Origin: Microbacteriaceae bacterium PS02066
GTDB taxonomy: Bacteria; Actinomycetota; Actinomycetes; Actinomycetales; Microbacteriaceae
Length of the DNA stretch: 55,982 nucleotides
Direction: 5' to 3'
NCBI GenBank assembly: GCA_029959545.1
Contig: JASCPH010000016.1
Location: 1-55,982 of the forward strand
The position numbers were made by a program, and so were the translations under genes. How positions within the stretch are numbered: the stretch's first letter is position 1; each line of letters starts with the position of its first letter. The notes below the pieces were generated by a model that saw only the letters and a program-made list of their open reading frames with translations, ran no database searches and was not told the origin of the DNA. Positions 34,122-47,174 of this stretch are shown here, piece after piece.

Positions 34122-36950
34122 TCAAGCGATCCGCCGCGCACGGACCGGATCGATTCCCGGCAGCTGCACACGCACCGGGACGGATCCCTCGCGCACCAGC
34201 CATGCTCGCCCCCGCCCGGGAGCGCAGAAGGGCGGCAATGCGCGATCGCCGGTGAGCATCCGATACTCGGTCGCACAATCCGCATCCACGAGAAGATCGC
34301 CGCGCGAGCGCACCTTCTGCAGCACCGGCCAGGACCGCTGCCACAGTTCGGGGTCCGCGACGATCGCGTGCGCCGGGCCCGTGGCGTCGCGGTCGGCGTC
34401 GGAGATGCCGACGATGTCGAACCCACGGGTAGCGAGAGCCGCCGCGACGCGTCGCGCCTGCATGCCGTCGCGGACGACGACGCCGACAGGTCTCGTGCCT
34501 CCCGGGTAGGCGGCCGGCTCGGCGACGATCGCCTGCGGAGGGGCGTCGACCCACGGGACCTGGATGACACGGCCGTCGAGAGTGCCGCGCCCGGCCGGTG
34601 CCTGCGGATCGAACAGCTCGGGCGCGCCCCCCGCACCGAGGTGGTCGATCTTGCTCGGCATCCGCAGGAGCACCCGCCGCGGAAGGAGGTCGGCGATACG
34701 TGCGAGCGGGCCCACGACCCGACCGGTCGAGATCGCGAAGCGCCGTCCGTGGGCACGGGCGGATCGGCAGGATCGCTCGATCATGGCCAGCGCGGCGGCC
34801 GCGTAGTCGGGCGGAAGCCCGGCCAGGGCGGCATCGAGATCGTCCACCAGCACGAGGGGGTCCGCGGCTGCGTCGAGCTCGCACAGCGTGTCCCAGAATG
34901 CCTCGGGGTCAGCGGGAAGCCACCGGGCGGGGGTCTGCACGGCGAGCGCCGCGAGCGCCGTCGTCCGCCCGCTGCCAGGCCCACCGAGGATCAGGATGCC
35001 GGCGTCGTCCTGCTCCAGACGAGCGGCCCGCTGGCGCTGGTTCTCCGGTTCGTCGACCAGCCCGATCACGGGGCGCTCGGCACTCACCGGCACCTCGGAC
35101 AGCGGCCAGCGCTCCGGAAGCGGCGGTTGCCAGGGGCGCCGCGGCGGGGGCTCGGCGCGGCGATGGGCACAGATCCTCGCCACATCCGCCCGAGTGGTCC
35201 GCGCCACCCGCAGGGCGTGCGGCTCGGCGTCGCCAGCGCGCCGCACGAACGCGGTACCGCGCGATGCGGCATCTCCCGGGATCTCGGCCGCAGCGTGGGT
35301 GCCGATGACGAAGCGGCTGTCGGCGTCGTCCACGACTCGCATGCTGACGCGGAGCGGACAGTTCGCCAGCAACGATTCCCGCACGACCCCCGCGGCACGT
35401 TGCGTCCCGAGGATCAGATGGATGCCGAGCGCCCGCCCTCGCGCGGCCAGATCGGAGAACAGCGTTCCGAGCTCGCGGTGCGCGTCCAGGAGCGCGGCGA
35501 ACTCGTCGACGACCACGACGAGGCGCGACAGCTCGACGCCGGCGTCGGCGACGTCGCGCGCCCCCGCGGCGGCGAGAGCACGTTCGCGGTGGCGGACCTC
35601 CGCCCGGAGACTCTCCAGCGCGCGCTGCGTCGCTTGCGGGTCGAGGTCGGTCAGCACGCCCGCGACGTGCGGCAGATCCGCGAGCGTATCGAACGCGGTC
35701 CCGCCTTTGAAGTCCGCCAACAGGAACGTGACCTCTCGCGTGCTGCGCGTCGCCGCCAACTGCGCGACCCACGTGACCAGGAGCTCACTCTTGCCGGAGC
35801 CGGTCATCCCGGCCACGAGGGCGTGCGGACCGTCAGCGACGAGGTCGACGACGACCGGCCCGTTCCCGTCGGCGCCGATCGCCACCGCAAGACCGCCGCG
35901 TGCCGTCCCGTGCGCGAGCTCGCCTGCGGCGACCGCCGACGGCAACTCGCGCCGGCCGGGCAGTTCCCGGTACCGCTCGCCCAGTGCCGACGCGAGCTGC
36001 GCGGCCTGAGCGGCCGAGAGCACATCGACGCAGACATCGACCGCGCGCCCGGCGTACTCGAGGCGGGCGCGCGCGAAGTCGTCCAGGGTGAGCACCGCTG
36101 CGCACCGCGTCGGGAGTGGCTCGTGCGGCTCGACGACGAGCACCGCGGCGTCCTCGGCGCCCCGCGCCTGCGCTGTGTCGACGTCCAGGTGACACCGAAC
36201 GCCGGACGCGAGGTGATGTGGCAGTGCGCTGGTCCACGCCTCCGCAACCTCGCCCACGACACCGAGCGCACCGGGAGGGTGAGCACAGCACAGCTGCAGC
36301 ACGAGTGCGCGAGCCACAGCCGACGCGGCGATCCGCGGACCGCGCACGGCGATTCCCGCGCCGAGCGGAATGGCCACGGGCGCGTCAGAGAGTGTCCCGG
36401 CGCGCGCGATCAGGTCTCGTGAGAGCTCGTCGTCCGCGGCACTGACCCTCACGTCGCTGACGACGTCACCACGCCCGACGACGAGCATCCCGCTGCGAGA
36501 CGGATGCGGCCGCCACAGTTCCCCGGGATCATCGAGATAGCCGTCGAGCGTGGGCGTCGCGCGTAACGCCTCCGAGCGTTCCAGGGCGTGACGCCGATCG
36601 ACCTCCTCGCGGATACGGCCGGCGAGATCCGCACGCGTCCGTTGCTGTTCTCGCGCGTCGCGGCGGGCGCCGCGCGAGGCGTCCAGCACCCCCGCGACGG
36701 CGATGACGGGCCCGAGCAATGCGAACCACAGCACACCTGCGTAACCCGTGACCTGCCAGAGGACGACCGCTCCCAGGACAGGGGCCAGCGAGGCGAGCCA
36801 TGGGATCGGCGGGCGGCGTCGAGGCGGATCCGGTGGCGGCAGCCTCAGGTGCGCCGACGACGAAGCGGCAGGGCTGACGGCGGGCTGAGGAGTGAACACC
36901 ACCTCAGTGTCGCGGGGCGGTCGCCCGCTCGAACTCGGCAGGTCCTGCAC
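34122..36950 (-). CDS. EccC-like FtsK/SpoIIIE-domain ATPase with two nucleotide-binding modules
   Basis: A 942-residue membrane-anchored ATPase. Two close membrane helices (about 50-90) follow a Pro-rich N-terminus. After a linker with coiled-coil-like character, the first FtsK/SpoIIIE module has Walker A GMTGSGKSE (381-389), the LADFKGGTAF motif of EccC/EssC proteins and Walker B VVVVDEFAALL (about 478-488). The second module has a degenerate Walker A GGPGSGRTT (656-664) and a B-like VLVDDLDAAL. Type VII secretion ATPases usually have three modules. No WXG100 substrate or other ESX gene is in the window. The GTG at 36948-36950 is the only upstream start; no Shine-Dalgarno is obvious. The gap to the PP2C stop is 37 nt, suggesting cotranscription. 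Confidence 0.8.
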   Translation of the reverse strand: MQDLPSSSGRPPRDTEVVFTPQPAVSPAASSSAHLRLPPPDPPRRRPPIPWLASLAPVLGAVVLWQVTGYAGVLWFALLGPVIAVAGVLDASRGARRDAREQQRTRADLAGRIREEVDRRHALERSEALRATPTLDGYLDDPGELWRPHPSRSGMLVVGRGDVVSDVRVSAADDELSRDLIARAGTLSDAPVAIPLGAGIAVRGPRIAASAVARALVLQLCCAHPPGALGVVGEVAEAWTSALPHHLASGVRCHLDVDTAQARGAEDAAVLVVEPHEPLPTRCAAVLTLDDFARARLEYAGRAVDVCVDVLSAAQAAQLASALGERYRELPGRRELPSAVAAGELAHGTARGGLAVAIGADGNGPVVVDLVADGPHALVAGMTGSGKSELLVTWVAQLAATRSTREVTFLLADFKGGTAFDTLADLPHVAGVLTDLDPQATQRALESLRAEVRHRERALAAAGARDVADAGVELSRLVVVVDEFAALLDAHRELGTLFSDLAARGRALGIHLILGTQRAAGVVRESLLANCPLRVSMRVVDDADSRFVIGTHAAAEIPGDAASRGTAFVRRAGDAEPHALRVARTTRADVARICAHRRAEPPPRRPWQPPLPERWPLSEVPVSAERPVIGLVDEPENQRQRAARLEQDDAGILILGGPGSGRTTALAALAVQTPARWLPADPEAFWDTLCELDAAADPLVLVDDLDAALAGLPPDYAAAALAMIERSCRSARAHGRRFAISTGRVVGPLARIADLLPRRVLLRMPSKIDHLGAGGAPELFDPQAPAGRGTLDGRVIQVPWVDAPPQAIVAEPAAYPGGTRPVGVVVRDGMQARRVAAALATRGFDIVGISDADRDATGPAHAIVADPELWQRSWPVLQKVRSRGDLLVDADCATEYRMLTGDRALPPFCAPGRGRAWLVREGSVPVRVQLPGIDPVRARRIA

Positions 36951-36987
36951 GGTGCACGCAACGCGGTGGGCGCGCGCCTGTGGAGAG

Positions 36988-37758
36988 TCAGTCCGTGCGC
37001 GTGACGTTCAGAACGATCACGGTCACGTTGTCGCGCCCGCCGTTCTCGAGTGCGGCATCCATCATGGCCGCTGCCGCTTCTGCCGGGTCCTCGTGCTCGC
37101 GCAGGAAGTGCTGGATGCCGTAGTCCGTGAGCTCCTTGGTGAGCCCGTCGGAGCAGACGACGAAACGGTCGCCGTCGAGCACATCGAGCCGGACGTAGTC
37201 CGGCCGCACGCTGTCACTGGGACCCACGGCGCGCGTGATCACGTTTCCGTAGGGGTGATGCTCGGCTTCCTCGGGGCTGAGCCGGCCGGCCGCGACCAGC
37301 TCTTGCACCACCGAGTGATCGGTCGTGATCTGCACGAGGGTGTCGTCGCGCAGCAGATACACGCGCGAGTCGCCGATGTTCAGACTCACCCAGTGCGGCT
37401 CGCTGCCGGTGAGCTCGAGAAACACGCCCGTCACGGTGGTGCCCGTGCCGTCGTCCGTGGCTTCGGGGTGCGACGCGATGTCCTTGACGGCCTTCGCGAG
37501 CGCCTTCTCGATGGTCTTCGGGGTAACCGAGCCCGACCCCACGACCGCCTCGAGGCGGTTCACGGTGCTGGAGCTCGCGATCTCTCCCCCGATGTGCCCG
37601 CCCATCCCGTCGGCGACGACGAACAGGGGGTATTCGGCGAACACAGCGTCCTGATTGACCTCACGGCGGCGCCCGACATCCGTCAGGGCCGCCCAGGCGA
37701 GCTCGATCGATCCCTGCGGCAGCGGCACAGTGCGCCGCCGGGTCGCAGCCTCGGGCAC
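36988..37758 (-). CDS. PP2C-family Ser/Thr protein phosphatase
   Basis: A 256-residue soluble PPM phosphatase. The metal-binding motifs are present in order: VGRRREVNQDA, VVADGMGGHIGG, GTGTTVTGVFL, NIGDSRVYLL, VVCSDGLTKEL and GGRDNVTVIVLNV at the C-terminus. It reverses Ser/Thr phosphorylation by PknB-type kinases. No kinase or FHA gene lies here; instead it precedes the EccC-like ATPase. I prefer the GTG at 37756-37758 because GGAAGGA sits at ideal distance. The in-frame ATG at 37773 would add five residues and place that Shine-Dalgarno inside the gene. A TAGGAT -10 candidate lies at 37812-37817. Confidence 0.92.
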   Translation of the reverse strand: MPEAATRRRTVPLPQGSIELAWAALTDVGRRREVNQDAVFAEYPLFVVADGMGGHIGGEIASSSTVNRLEAVVGSGSVTPKTIEKALAKAVKDIASHPEATDDGTGTTVTGVFLELTGSEPHWVSLNIGDSRVYLLRDDTLVQITTDHSVVQELVAAGRLSPEEAEHHPYGNVITRAVGPSDSVRPDYVRLDVLDGDRFVVCSDGLTKELTDYGIQHFLREHEDPAEAAAAMMDAALENGGRDNVTVIVLNVTRTD

Positions 37759-37811
37759 GCGGTGTCCTTCCATCGGGGGTGTGGCCACGCCGGTGCCGGC
37801 GCGGTCCTCAC

Positions 37812-37817
37812 ATCCTA
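37812..37817 (-). promoter_or_regulatory. Candidate -10 of the PP2C-EccC-like operon
   Basis: TAGGAT on the minus strand, about 50 nt before the PP2C start codon and downstream of the hairpins that close the DUF5684 gene. Confidence 0.4.
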
Positions 37818-37826
37818 ACGACTGCG

Positions 37827-37891
37827 CCCGCCGGATCAGACCCGGCGGGCCGGATGCGGCGAGCCTCCGTTCGCGGGGAACGGAGGCTCGC
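37827..37891 (-). terminator. Two stacked hairpins after the DUF5684 gene
   Basis: First in reading order: GCGAGCCTCCGTTC with GAACGGAGGCTCGC (37859-37872 and 37878-37891), a perfect 14-bp stem over a 5-nt loop. Second: CCCGCCGG with CCGGCGGG (37827-37834 and 37842-37849). Neither has a U tract. Probably a tandem terminator separating DUF5684 from PP2C. Confidence 0.65.
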
Positions 37892-37903
37892 TCGAGGAGA
37901 TGA

Positions 37904-38758
37904 TCAGCCGCGCGGGGGCTCGGCCTCATCGGATCCGGGTGTCGTCGGCGGTGCCGGCGGAGCCGTGGGCGGAGCCGGCGGGGTGGCCGGGTCGCTCGGT
38001 GCCGGCGTGCCACCGGCGGGCGGCGGGGTATAGGCGGGCGGCGGGTATGCGCCCGGCTGCGGTGCCGCCGGCGGCGGGTACGCACCGGGAGCGGCGTAGC
38101 CACCCTGCTGCGGGGGCGGCGGGTAAGCACCCGGCTGCTGCGGGTATCCACCCGGCTGCGCGTACCCCGCGGGAGGCGGGTAGGCGCCGGGCGCGGCGCC
38201 GTAGCCGCCCTGCGGAGCGGGAGCGCCCGGCTGCACCGGGATGCCCGACCATACGACGTTGTCGGCGAGGAAGGTACGGCTCCAGGGAGCCGGGGGGATC
38301 TGCGGGTTCCAGCGCGACTTGTCGAACGCGACGATGCCGAGCCAGACGATGCTGAGGAAGATGTAGAGCACGACCCACGCGCCCTCCTTCTGCAGCTTCT
38401 GACCGACGCGGTACGCAGCGAGGATCGTGTAGACCGCGGCAGCGATGGAGGGGATCCATCCGAGGAGCGGACCGATGTAGGGGATGAGGTTCAGCACAAA
38501 GCTGGCGCCGAAGAGGACCAGCAGCCACCAGGGGTTGAGGTCGCCGAGCTTCACGAACACCATCTCGCGATACACGGGCACCCAGCCGCGCCACTTGCCC
38601 TCGACGCCGGCCTTCTCGAAGAGCTTGTTGTAGAAGATCGAGGAGACGACGTAGGCGGCAGCGCCGATCAGAAGGATGACGCCGAAGAAGGCGAAGAAGA
38701 TACCCAGCGCCGCTGCGCCGGAGTATCCGTAGTCATAGTTGTACGCATAAGGGTTCAC
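37904..38758 (-). CDS. DUF5684 membrane protein with Pro/Gly/Tyr-rich tail
   Basis: A 284-residue protein. After a Tyr-rich N-terminus (NPYAYNYDYGYSG), four hydrophobic segments within about 12-155 carry the DUF5684 pattern, including FYNKLFEKAGVEGKWRGWVPVYREMVFVKLGDLNPWW. The C-terminal 110 residues are a low-complexity tail built of GAYPPP, GGY and QQPG units ending in a Pro/Thr stretch, likely disordered and cytoplasmic. Function unknown. The GTG at 38756-38758 follows GAGAGGA. A TACGAT -10-like hexamer is at 38820-38825. Separated from the PP2C gene by two hairpins. Confidence 0.75.
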   Translation of the reverse strand: MNPYAYNYDYGYSGAAALGIFFAFFGVILLIGAAAYVVSSIFYNKLFEKAGVEGKWRGWVPVYREMVFVKLGDLNPWWLLVLFGASFVLNLIPYIGPLLGWIPSIAAAVYTILAAYRVGQKLQKEGAWVVLYIFLSIVWLGIVAFDKSRWNPQIPPAPWSRTFLADNVVWSGIPVQPGAPAPQGGYGAAPGAYPPPAGYAQPGGYPQQPGAYPPPPQQGGYAAPGAYPPPAAPQPGAYPPPAYTPPPAGGTPAPSDPATPPAPPTAPPAPPTTPGSDEAEPPRG

Positions 38759-38819
38759 GGGGAATCCTCTCGGGTCAGAGGCATGGTGGCCTCGCGGAAC
38801 CACCCGTCCCGCGGCTCAC

Positions 38820-38825
38820 ATCGTA
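38820..38825 (-). promoter_or_regulatory. Candidate -10 of the DUF5684 gene
   Basis: TACGAT on the minus strand, giving a leader of about 55 nt. A CCTGACAGG palindrome lies about 17-25 bp upstream (38842-38850), near where a -35 would be. Confidence 0.4.
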
Positions 38826-38877
38826 GCGAGCCTGAGTGTTGCCTGACAGGGGCTTGCGTGAAGTTGGGGATGAACCC

Positions 38878-39627
38878 TCATACCGCCAGGCGGAGTTCGC
38901 CTTTCTCCGCGTCGGCGACAGCGAGCCCTGCTTCTTTCGCCCAGCGCAGGAATGCCCCACGAGTTGCGATCCGGGGCCGATCCCGGGCGAGTCGACGCAC
39001 GAGTGCTCCCTTAGCGTGCTTGTTGAAGTGATTGAGCGCCCGCACCTCGCCCTCCTCGCCCACAGTGACGACGCGGACGTACGCGGATGCGGCCTCCTGC
39101 GGAACAGGGCCGAGCGCGACGTAGGCCTCCGAGCGCAGGTCCAGGATGAACGGCGCCGAGGTCTCCCCCAGTGCCGAGGTCACCGCCTCCGCCCAATGGC
39201 GGCGCAATGGAGCGAGCCCCGGCAGTGATACACCGGCGCCCAGCCGATAGCTCGGAATCGGATCGAGCGCTCCGACCGGGCCGAACGGGGCCGAATGGAT
39301 CAGCACGTGCTCTCCCAGCCACCGCCGCGCCCGTGCGTCGAGAGACGAGGCGTCGAGCGCGTCGAACAGCACTCCCGTGTATCTGTCGACCGCGGGCATC
39401 GTGGGCGACGAGCGCAACGCCGCGTTCACCGCGATCTCTCCACGCTGGCGCGCGCTCAGCTTGAGAGTCTTCGCCGCCGCCTCCTCGTCGCCGGAGAGCT
39501 CCACGAGCGCCGAAACCACGGCCTCGCGTTGCGGCGCCAGCTGCGGCAACCGCAGTTCCGCCGCGTTCCACGGTGCCCCCGCACCACCGGCGCGCTTGGT
39601 CTCGGACGGTGGCAGCAGCACGAGCAT
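38878..39627 (-). CDS. yaaA: YaaA-family (DUF328) protein
   Basis: A 249-residue member of the UPF0246/YaaA family. It begins LVLLPPSETK and contains PAVDRYTGVLFDALD, IHSAPFGPVGALDPIPSYRL, FILDLRSEAYVALGP and NHFNKHAKGALVRRLA, all family motifs. E. coli YaaA lowers free iron and limits oxidative damage under peroxide stress and has a DNA-binding fold; the same role here is by family only. The ATG at 39625-39627 is supported by GGAG 6 nt upstream. It lies just downstream of the ATP synthase operon, behind a terminator-like hairpin. Confidence 0.88.
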   Translation of the reverse strand: MLVLLPPSETKRAGGAGAPWNAAELRLPQLAPQREAVVSALVELSGDEEAAAKTLKLSARQRGEIAVNAALRSSPTMPAVDRYTGVLFDALDASSLDARARRWLGEHVLIHSAPFGPVGALDPIPSYRLGAGVSLPGLAPLRRHWAEAVTSALGETSAPFILDLRSEAYVALGPVPQEAASAYVRVVTVGEEGEVRALNHFNKHAKGALVRRLARDRPRIATRGAFLRWAKEAGLAVADAEKGELRLAV

Positions 39628-39645
39628 GATCACTCCAGGAGAACG

Positions 39646-39679
39646 ACGCACGCCGCCCGCGCGAGCGGACGGCGTGCGT
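39646..39679 (-). terminator. Terminator of the ATP synthase operon
   Basis: ACGCACGCCG (39646-39655) pairs perfectly with CGGCGTGCGT (39670-39679) around a 14-nt loop. On the minus strand it follows the atpC stop and is followed by a short pyrimidine-rich stretch (TCGTTCTCC). Confidence 0.7.
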
Positions 39680-39691
39680 ACGGGATGCGGG

Positions 39692-39952
39692 TCAGGAGAC
39701 GAGTGCCGCGTTGCCGGCGACGATCGTCACCTGGTCGTGCTCCACGGAGATGAAACCGTCGTGCGCGTTCGCGACGATCTTGTTCCCGCCGGGCTCGGTG
39801 ATGCGCACCTGGCCCTCGGCGAGGATCGCCAGCACCGGTTCGTGACCGGTCATGAAACCGATCTCGCCCTCGATGGTCTTCGCGATGACCAGGTCGGCCT
39901 CACCGGACCAGACCTCGGCATCCGCGGAGACCAGACTCACCTTGAGCGGCAT
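39692..39952 (-). CDS. atpC: ATP synthase F1 epsilon subunit, short form
   Basis: An 86-residue subunit with only the N-terminal beta-sandwich: LKVSLVSADAEVWSGEADLV, GEIGFMTGHEPVLAIL and HDGFISVEHDQVTIVAGNAALVS. The sequence stops where the beta-sandwich ends. The C-terminal two-helix domain, which in E. coli and Bacillus extends to inhibit ATP hydrolysis, is missing; full forms are about 120-140 residues. Rotor assembly is still possible, but this form of autoinhibition is not. The ATG at 39950-39952 is 2 nt after the atpD stop codon. Confidence 0.95.
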   Translation of the reverse strand: MPLKVSLVSADAEVWSGEADLVIAKTIEGEIGFMTGHEPVLAILAEGQVRITEPGGNKIVANAHDGFISVEHDQVTIVAGNAALVS

Positions 39953-39954
39953 GA

Positions 39955-42332
<2,378 letters not shown>

Positions 42333-42350
42333 GATTCAGCTCTCAGGCAC

Positions 42351-43991
<1,641 letters not shown>

Positions 43992-44070
43992 TGGTCTTCC
44001 TTCGGTTCGTGGGGCCGGGGCCCCGAAGTCTCCGCGCCGAGCCGTGGGGGACGGTGCGGGAAGTCTGTGC

Positions 44071-44862
44071 TCAGCCCGCGAGGCGCTGGCGGAGATCGGC
44101 GAGCTTCGCGGAGATGCTCGCGTCGATGACGTCGTCGGCGATCTGCACACGCAGGCCGCCCACGATCGTCGGGTCGATGACGGTGTTGAGCGAGATCTCG
44201 GTGCCGTACTTCGCCGCGAGTGCCTGACGCAGACGCTCGGCCTGCGCGGGGGTCAGCGCGGTGGCGGAGACGACGGCGGCAACCATGCGACCGCGCTGCG
44301 CGGCAGCAAGTCCCATCGCCCACGAGAGCGCCTGCCGGATGCGTCGATCCGCCGACTGCTGCGCGATCGAGGAGACCACCAGCACCGTCGACGCGCTCGC
44401 GCGGCCGCCCAGCAGCTTCTCGATCAGCTCGCCCTTGGCCGACGCCTCACCGAAACGACTGCCCAGAGCGAGCTCGAGCTCGGGGTTCTCTGCGACGGTC
44501 CGCGCAAACGCGAACAGCTCGCCCTCGAGGTCGACGTCCGGCTCGGCGACGGCGGCTGCGCGGATCGCGAGCTCCTCGACGCCTTCGACGAAGTCCTCCT
44601 CGGACGACCAGCGAACTGTGGCGGCCGAGGTCAGCAGCTGTACGGCGTTCGCCGAGAAGACCCGACCGAACACGTCCGAGACGACCTGGGAACGCGCGGC
44701 CGGCGCAGCGGCCGGGTCGGCGAGCGCTCCGGCCAGAGCGGGCGTCGAGCCGAGCAGACGTGCGGCCTGGAACAGCTCGCGGGCGACGGTGAGGTCGATT
44801 CCGCTCGCGTCACCGAGGACGGCGCCGACTCGAGCGCGGGCCTGCGTGGTCGCGCTTCCCAT
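44071..44862 (-). CDS. atpH: ATP synthase F1 delta subunit
   Basis: A 263-residue stator subunit linking F1 to the b dimer. The N-terminal [24 protein letters not shown] region and the C-terminal [65 protein letters not shown] are OSCP/delta hallmarks. It is longer than the roughly 180-residue E. coli subunit, common in this phylum. Its ATG shares one base with the atpF stop (TAATG), so the two are coupled. Confidence 0.95.
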   Translation of the reverse strand: MGSATTQARARVGAVLGDASGIDLTVARELFQAARLLGSTPALAGALADPAAAPAARSQVVSDVFGRVFSANAVQLLTSAATVRWSSEEDFVEGVEELAIRAAAVAEPDVDLEGELFAFARTVAENPELELALGSRFGEASAKGELIEKLLGGRASASTVLVVSSIAQQSADRRIRQALSWAMGLAAAQRGRMVAAVVSATALTPAQAERLRQALAAKYGTEISLNTVIDPTIVGGLRVQIADDVIDASISAKLADLRQRLAG

Positions 44863-45416
44863 TACTTGGCCGCCTTCTCGGAGGCTTCGAGGTCGGCGAG
44901 GAAACGATCGACGACGCTTCGTGCGGTCGCGTCGTCGTCGAGCTTCGCACCGAGCACTCCGCCGGCGAGGTCGAGCGCGAGCGTGCCCACCTCTGAACGC
45001 AGCGCCGTGCGAGCGGCCTGCGTCTCCGCCTCGATCTGCGCGTGCGCCTGAGCCGTGAGGCGCGCAGCCTCGGCGGCGGCGTTCTCGCGGGACTCGGCGA
45101 CGATCTTCTTGCCGTCCTCGCGGGCGGCCTCGCGGATCGCACCGGCTTCCTTGCGGGCCTCGGCGAGCTGAGCAGTGTACTCCTCGAGCGCGGCCTCTGC
45201 CTGACGCTGAGCCTCGTCGGCCTTGGCGATGTTGCCCTCGATGGCGGCGGAACGGGCGTCGAGCACCGTACCGATGCGCGGCAGCGCGACGCGCCACACC
45301 ACGAGGACGATCACCAGCATGCAGACGCCCGACCAGATGATGTCGTAGTAGGCGGGCAGCAGCGGGTTGCCGGAGGCGCCCTCCTCGGCGGCGACTGTGA
45401 CAAGAGCGTTCAGCAT
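44862..45416 (-). CDS. atpF: ATP synthase Fo b subunit
   Basis: A 184-residue peripheral-stalk subunit. A single membrane helix (about 25-45, DIIWSGVCMLVIVLVVWRVALP) is followed by a long Ala/Glu-rich coiled coil (about 55-150) and a short C-terminal region that contacts delta. The N-terminal segment AAEEGASGNPLLPAYYD is typical of actinobacterial AtpF. Coupled to atpH by TAATG. Confidence 0.95.
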   Translation of the reverse strand: MLNALVTVAAEEGASGNPLLPAYYDIIWSGVCMLVIVLVVWRVALPRIGTVLDARSAAIEGNIAKADEAQRQAEAALEEYTAQLAEARKEAGAIREAAREDGKKIVAESRENAAAEAARLTAQAHAQIEAETQAARTALRSEVGTLALDLAGGVLGAKLDDDATARSVVDRFLADLEASEKAAK

Positions 45417-45445
45417 CTTGCCTCCTTATCGGTTGCTGACGTCGA

Positions 45446-46565
<1,120 letters not shown>

Positions 46566-46661
46566 GGCGACAGGCACGGGGGAATGATCGGGAACAGTCG
46601 TCCTCGGTAGGTTCCCAGCGTCGCCGCTGTCCACCTAGCCGTCGAGGCTGGAGAAAGCTTA

Positions 46662-47174
46662 TCAAACGGATCGGGATGTGTCGGCCACGTCGGGATCATC
46701 TTCTCCCCCCTCCCCTTCGGTGTCGGCGAGTGTGGGCATCACGACGTCGGAGGCAGCGGGCATCCGCATCCTCGCGAGCACGACGAGATCCACCACGAGC
46801 GAGGCGACCGCGGTCGCCAGCAGCGAGAAGTAGAACACCAGCGGCACGACCCAGTCGACCCGGGTCAGGACGACGAGCGCGACGATTACGAGCACGAACT
46901 TGACCAGCCAGCCGCCCAGCACGACGCCGAAGAAGATCTGCAGGTAGGCCGGGGTGCCGAACCACCGGTTGGCGATCAGGATGCTGAGCGCCGTGAAAGC
47001 GGGGAACACAGCGCCGATGAGCGCGCCCACCAGGCCGCTCGCGAGCCCCTCCCCTCCGTCGACGAAGAATCCGACGGCGGCGGCGGCGGCCGTCAGGACG
47101 ACGCCGACGATCGTCCCGAGCAGCAGCGTGGCACGCAGGATCGGTGTACTGGAGACGGCGGGGCGGGTGGTCAT
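46662..47174 (-). CDS. atpI: AtpI-like small membrane protein
   Basis: A 170-residue protein with four hydrophobic helices in the position of atpI, just ahead of atpB. Helices lie at about 12-38, 45-68, 76-103 and 107-135, followed by an acidic tail (EGEGGEDDPDV). AtpI proteins help assemble the c ring or supply Mg2+ in some species; the likeness here is by position and layout more than by motif. Its ATG overlaps the wecA stop codon (ATGA), so translation is coupled. Confidence 0.7.
   Translation of the reverse strand: MTTRPAVSSTPILRATLLLGTIVGVVLTAAAAAVGFFVDGGEGLASGLVGALIGAVFPAFTALSILIANRWFGTPAYLQIFFGVVLGGWLVKFVLVIVALVVLTRVDWVVPLVFYFSLLATAVASLVVDLVVLARMRMPAASDVVMPTLADTEGEGGEDDPDVADTSRSV

Noticed and set aside
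38000..38200. A DNA-level tandem repeat or CRISPR-like array in the DUF5684 gene
   Set aside because: The GAYPPP-type protein repeats are degenerate at the DNA level and vary in length; they encode a low-complexity tail, not a regular array.
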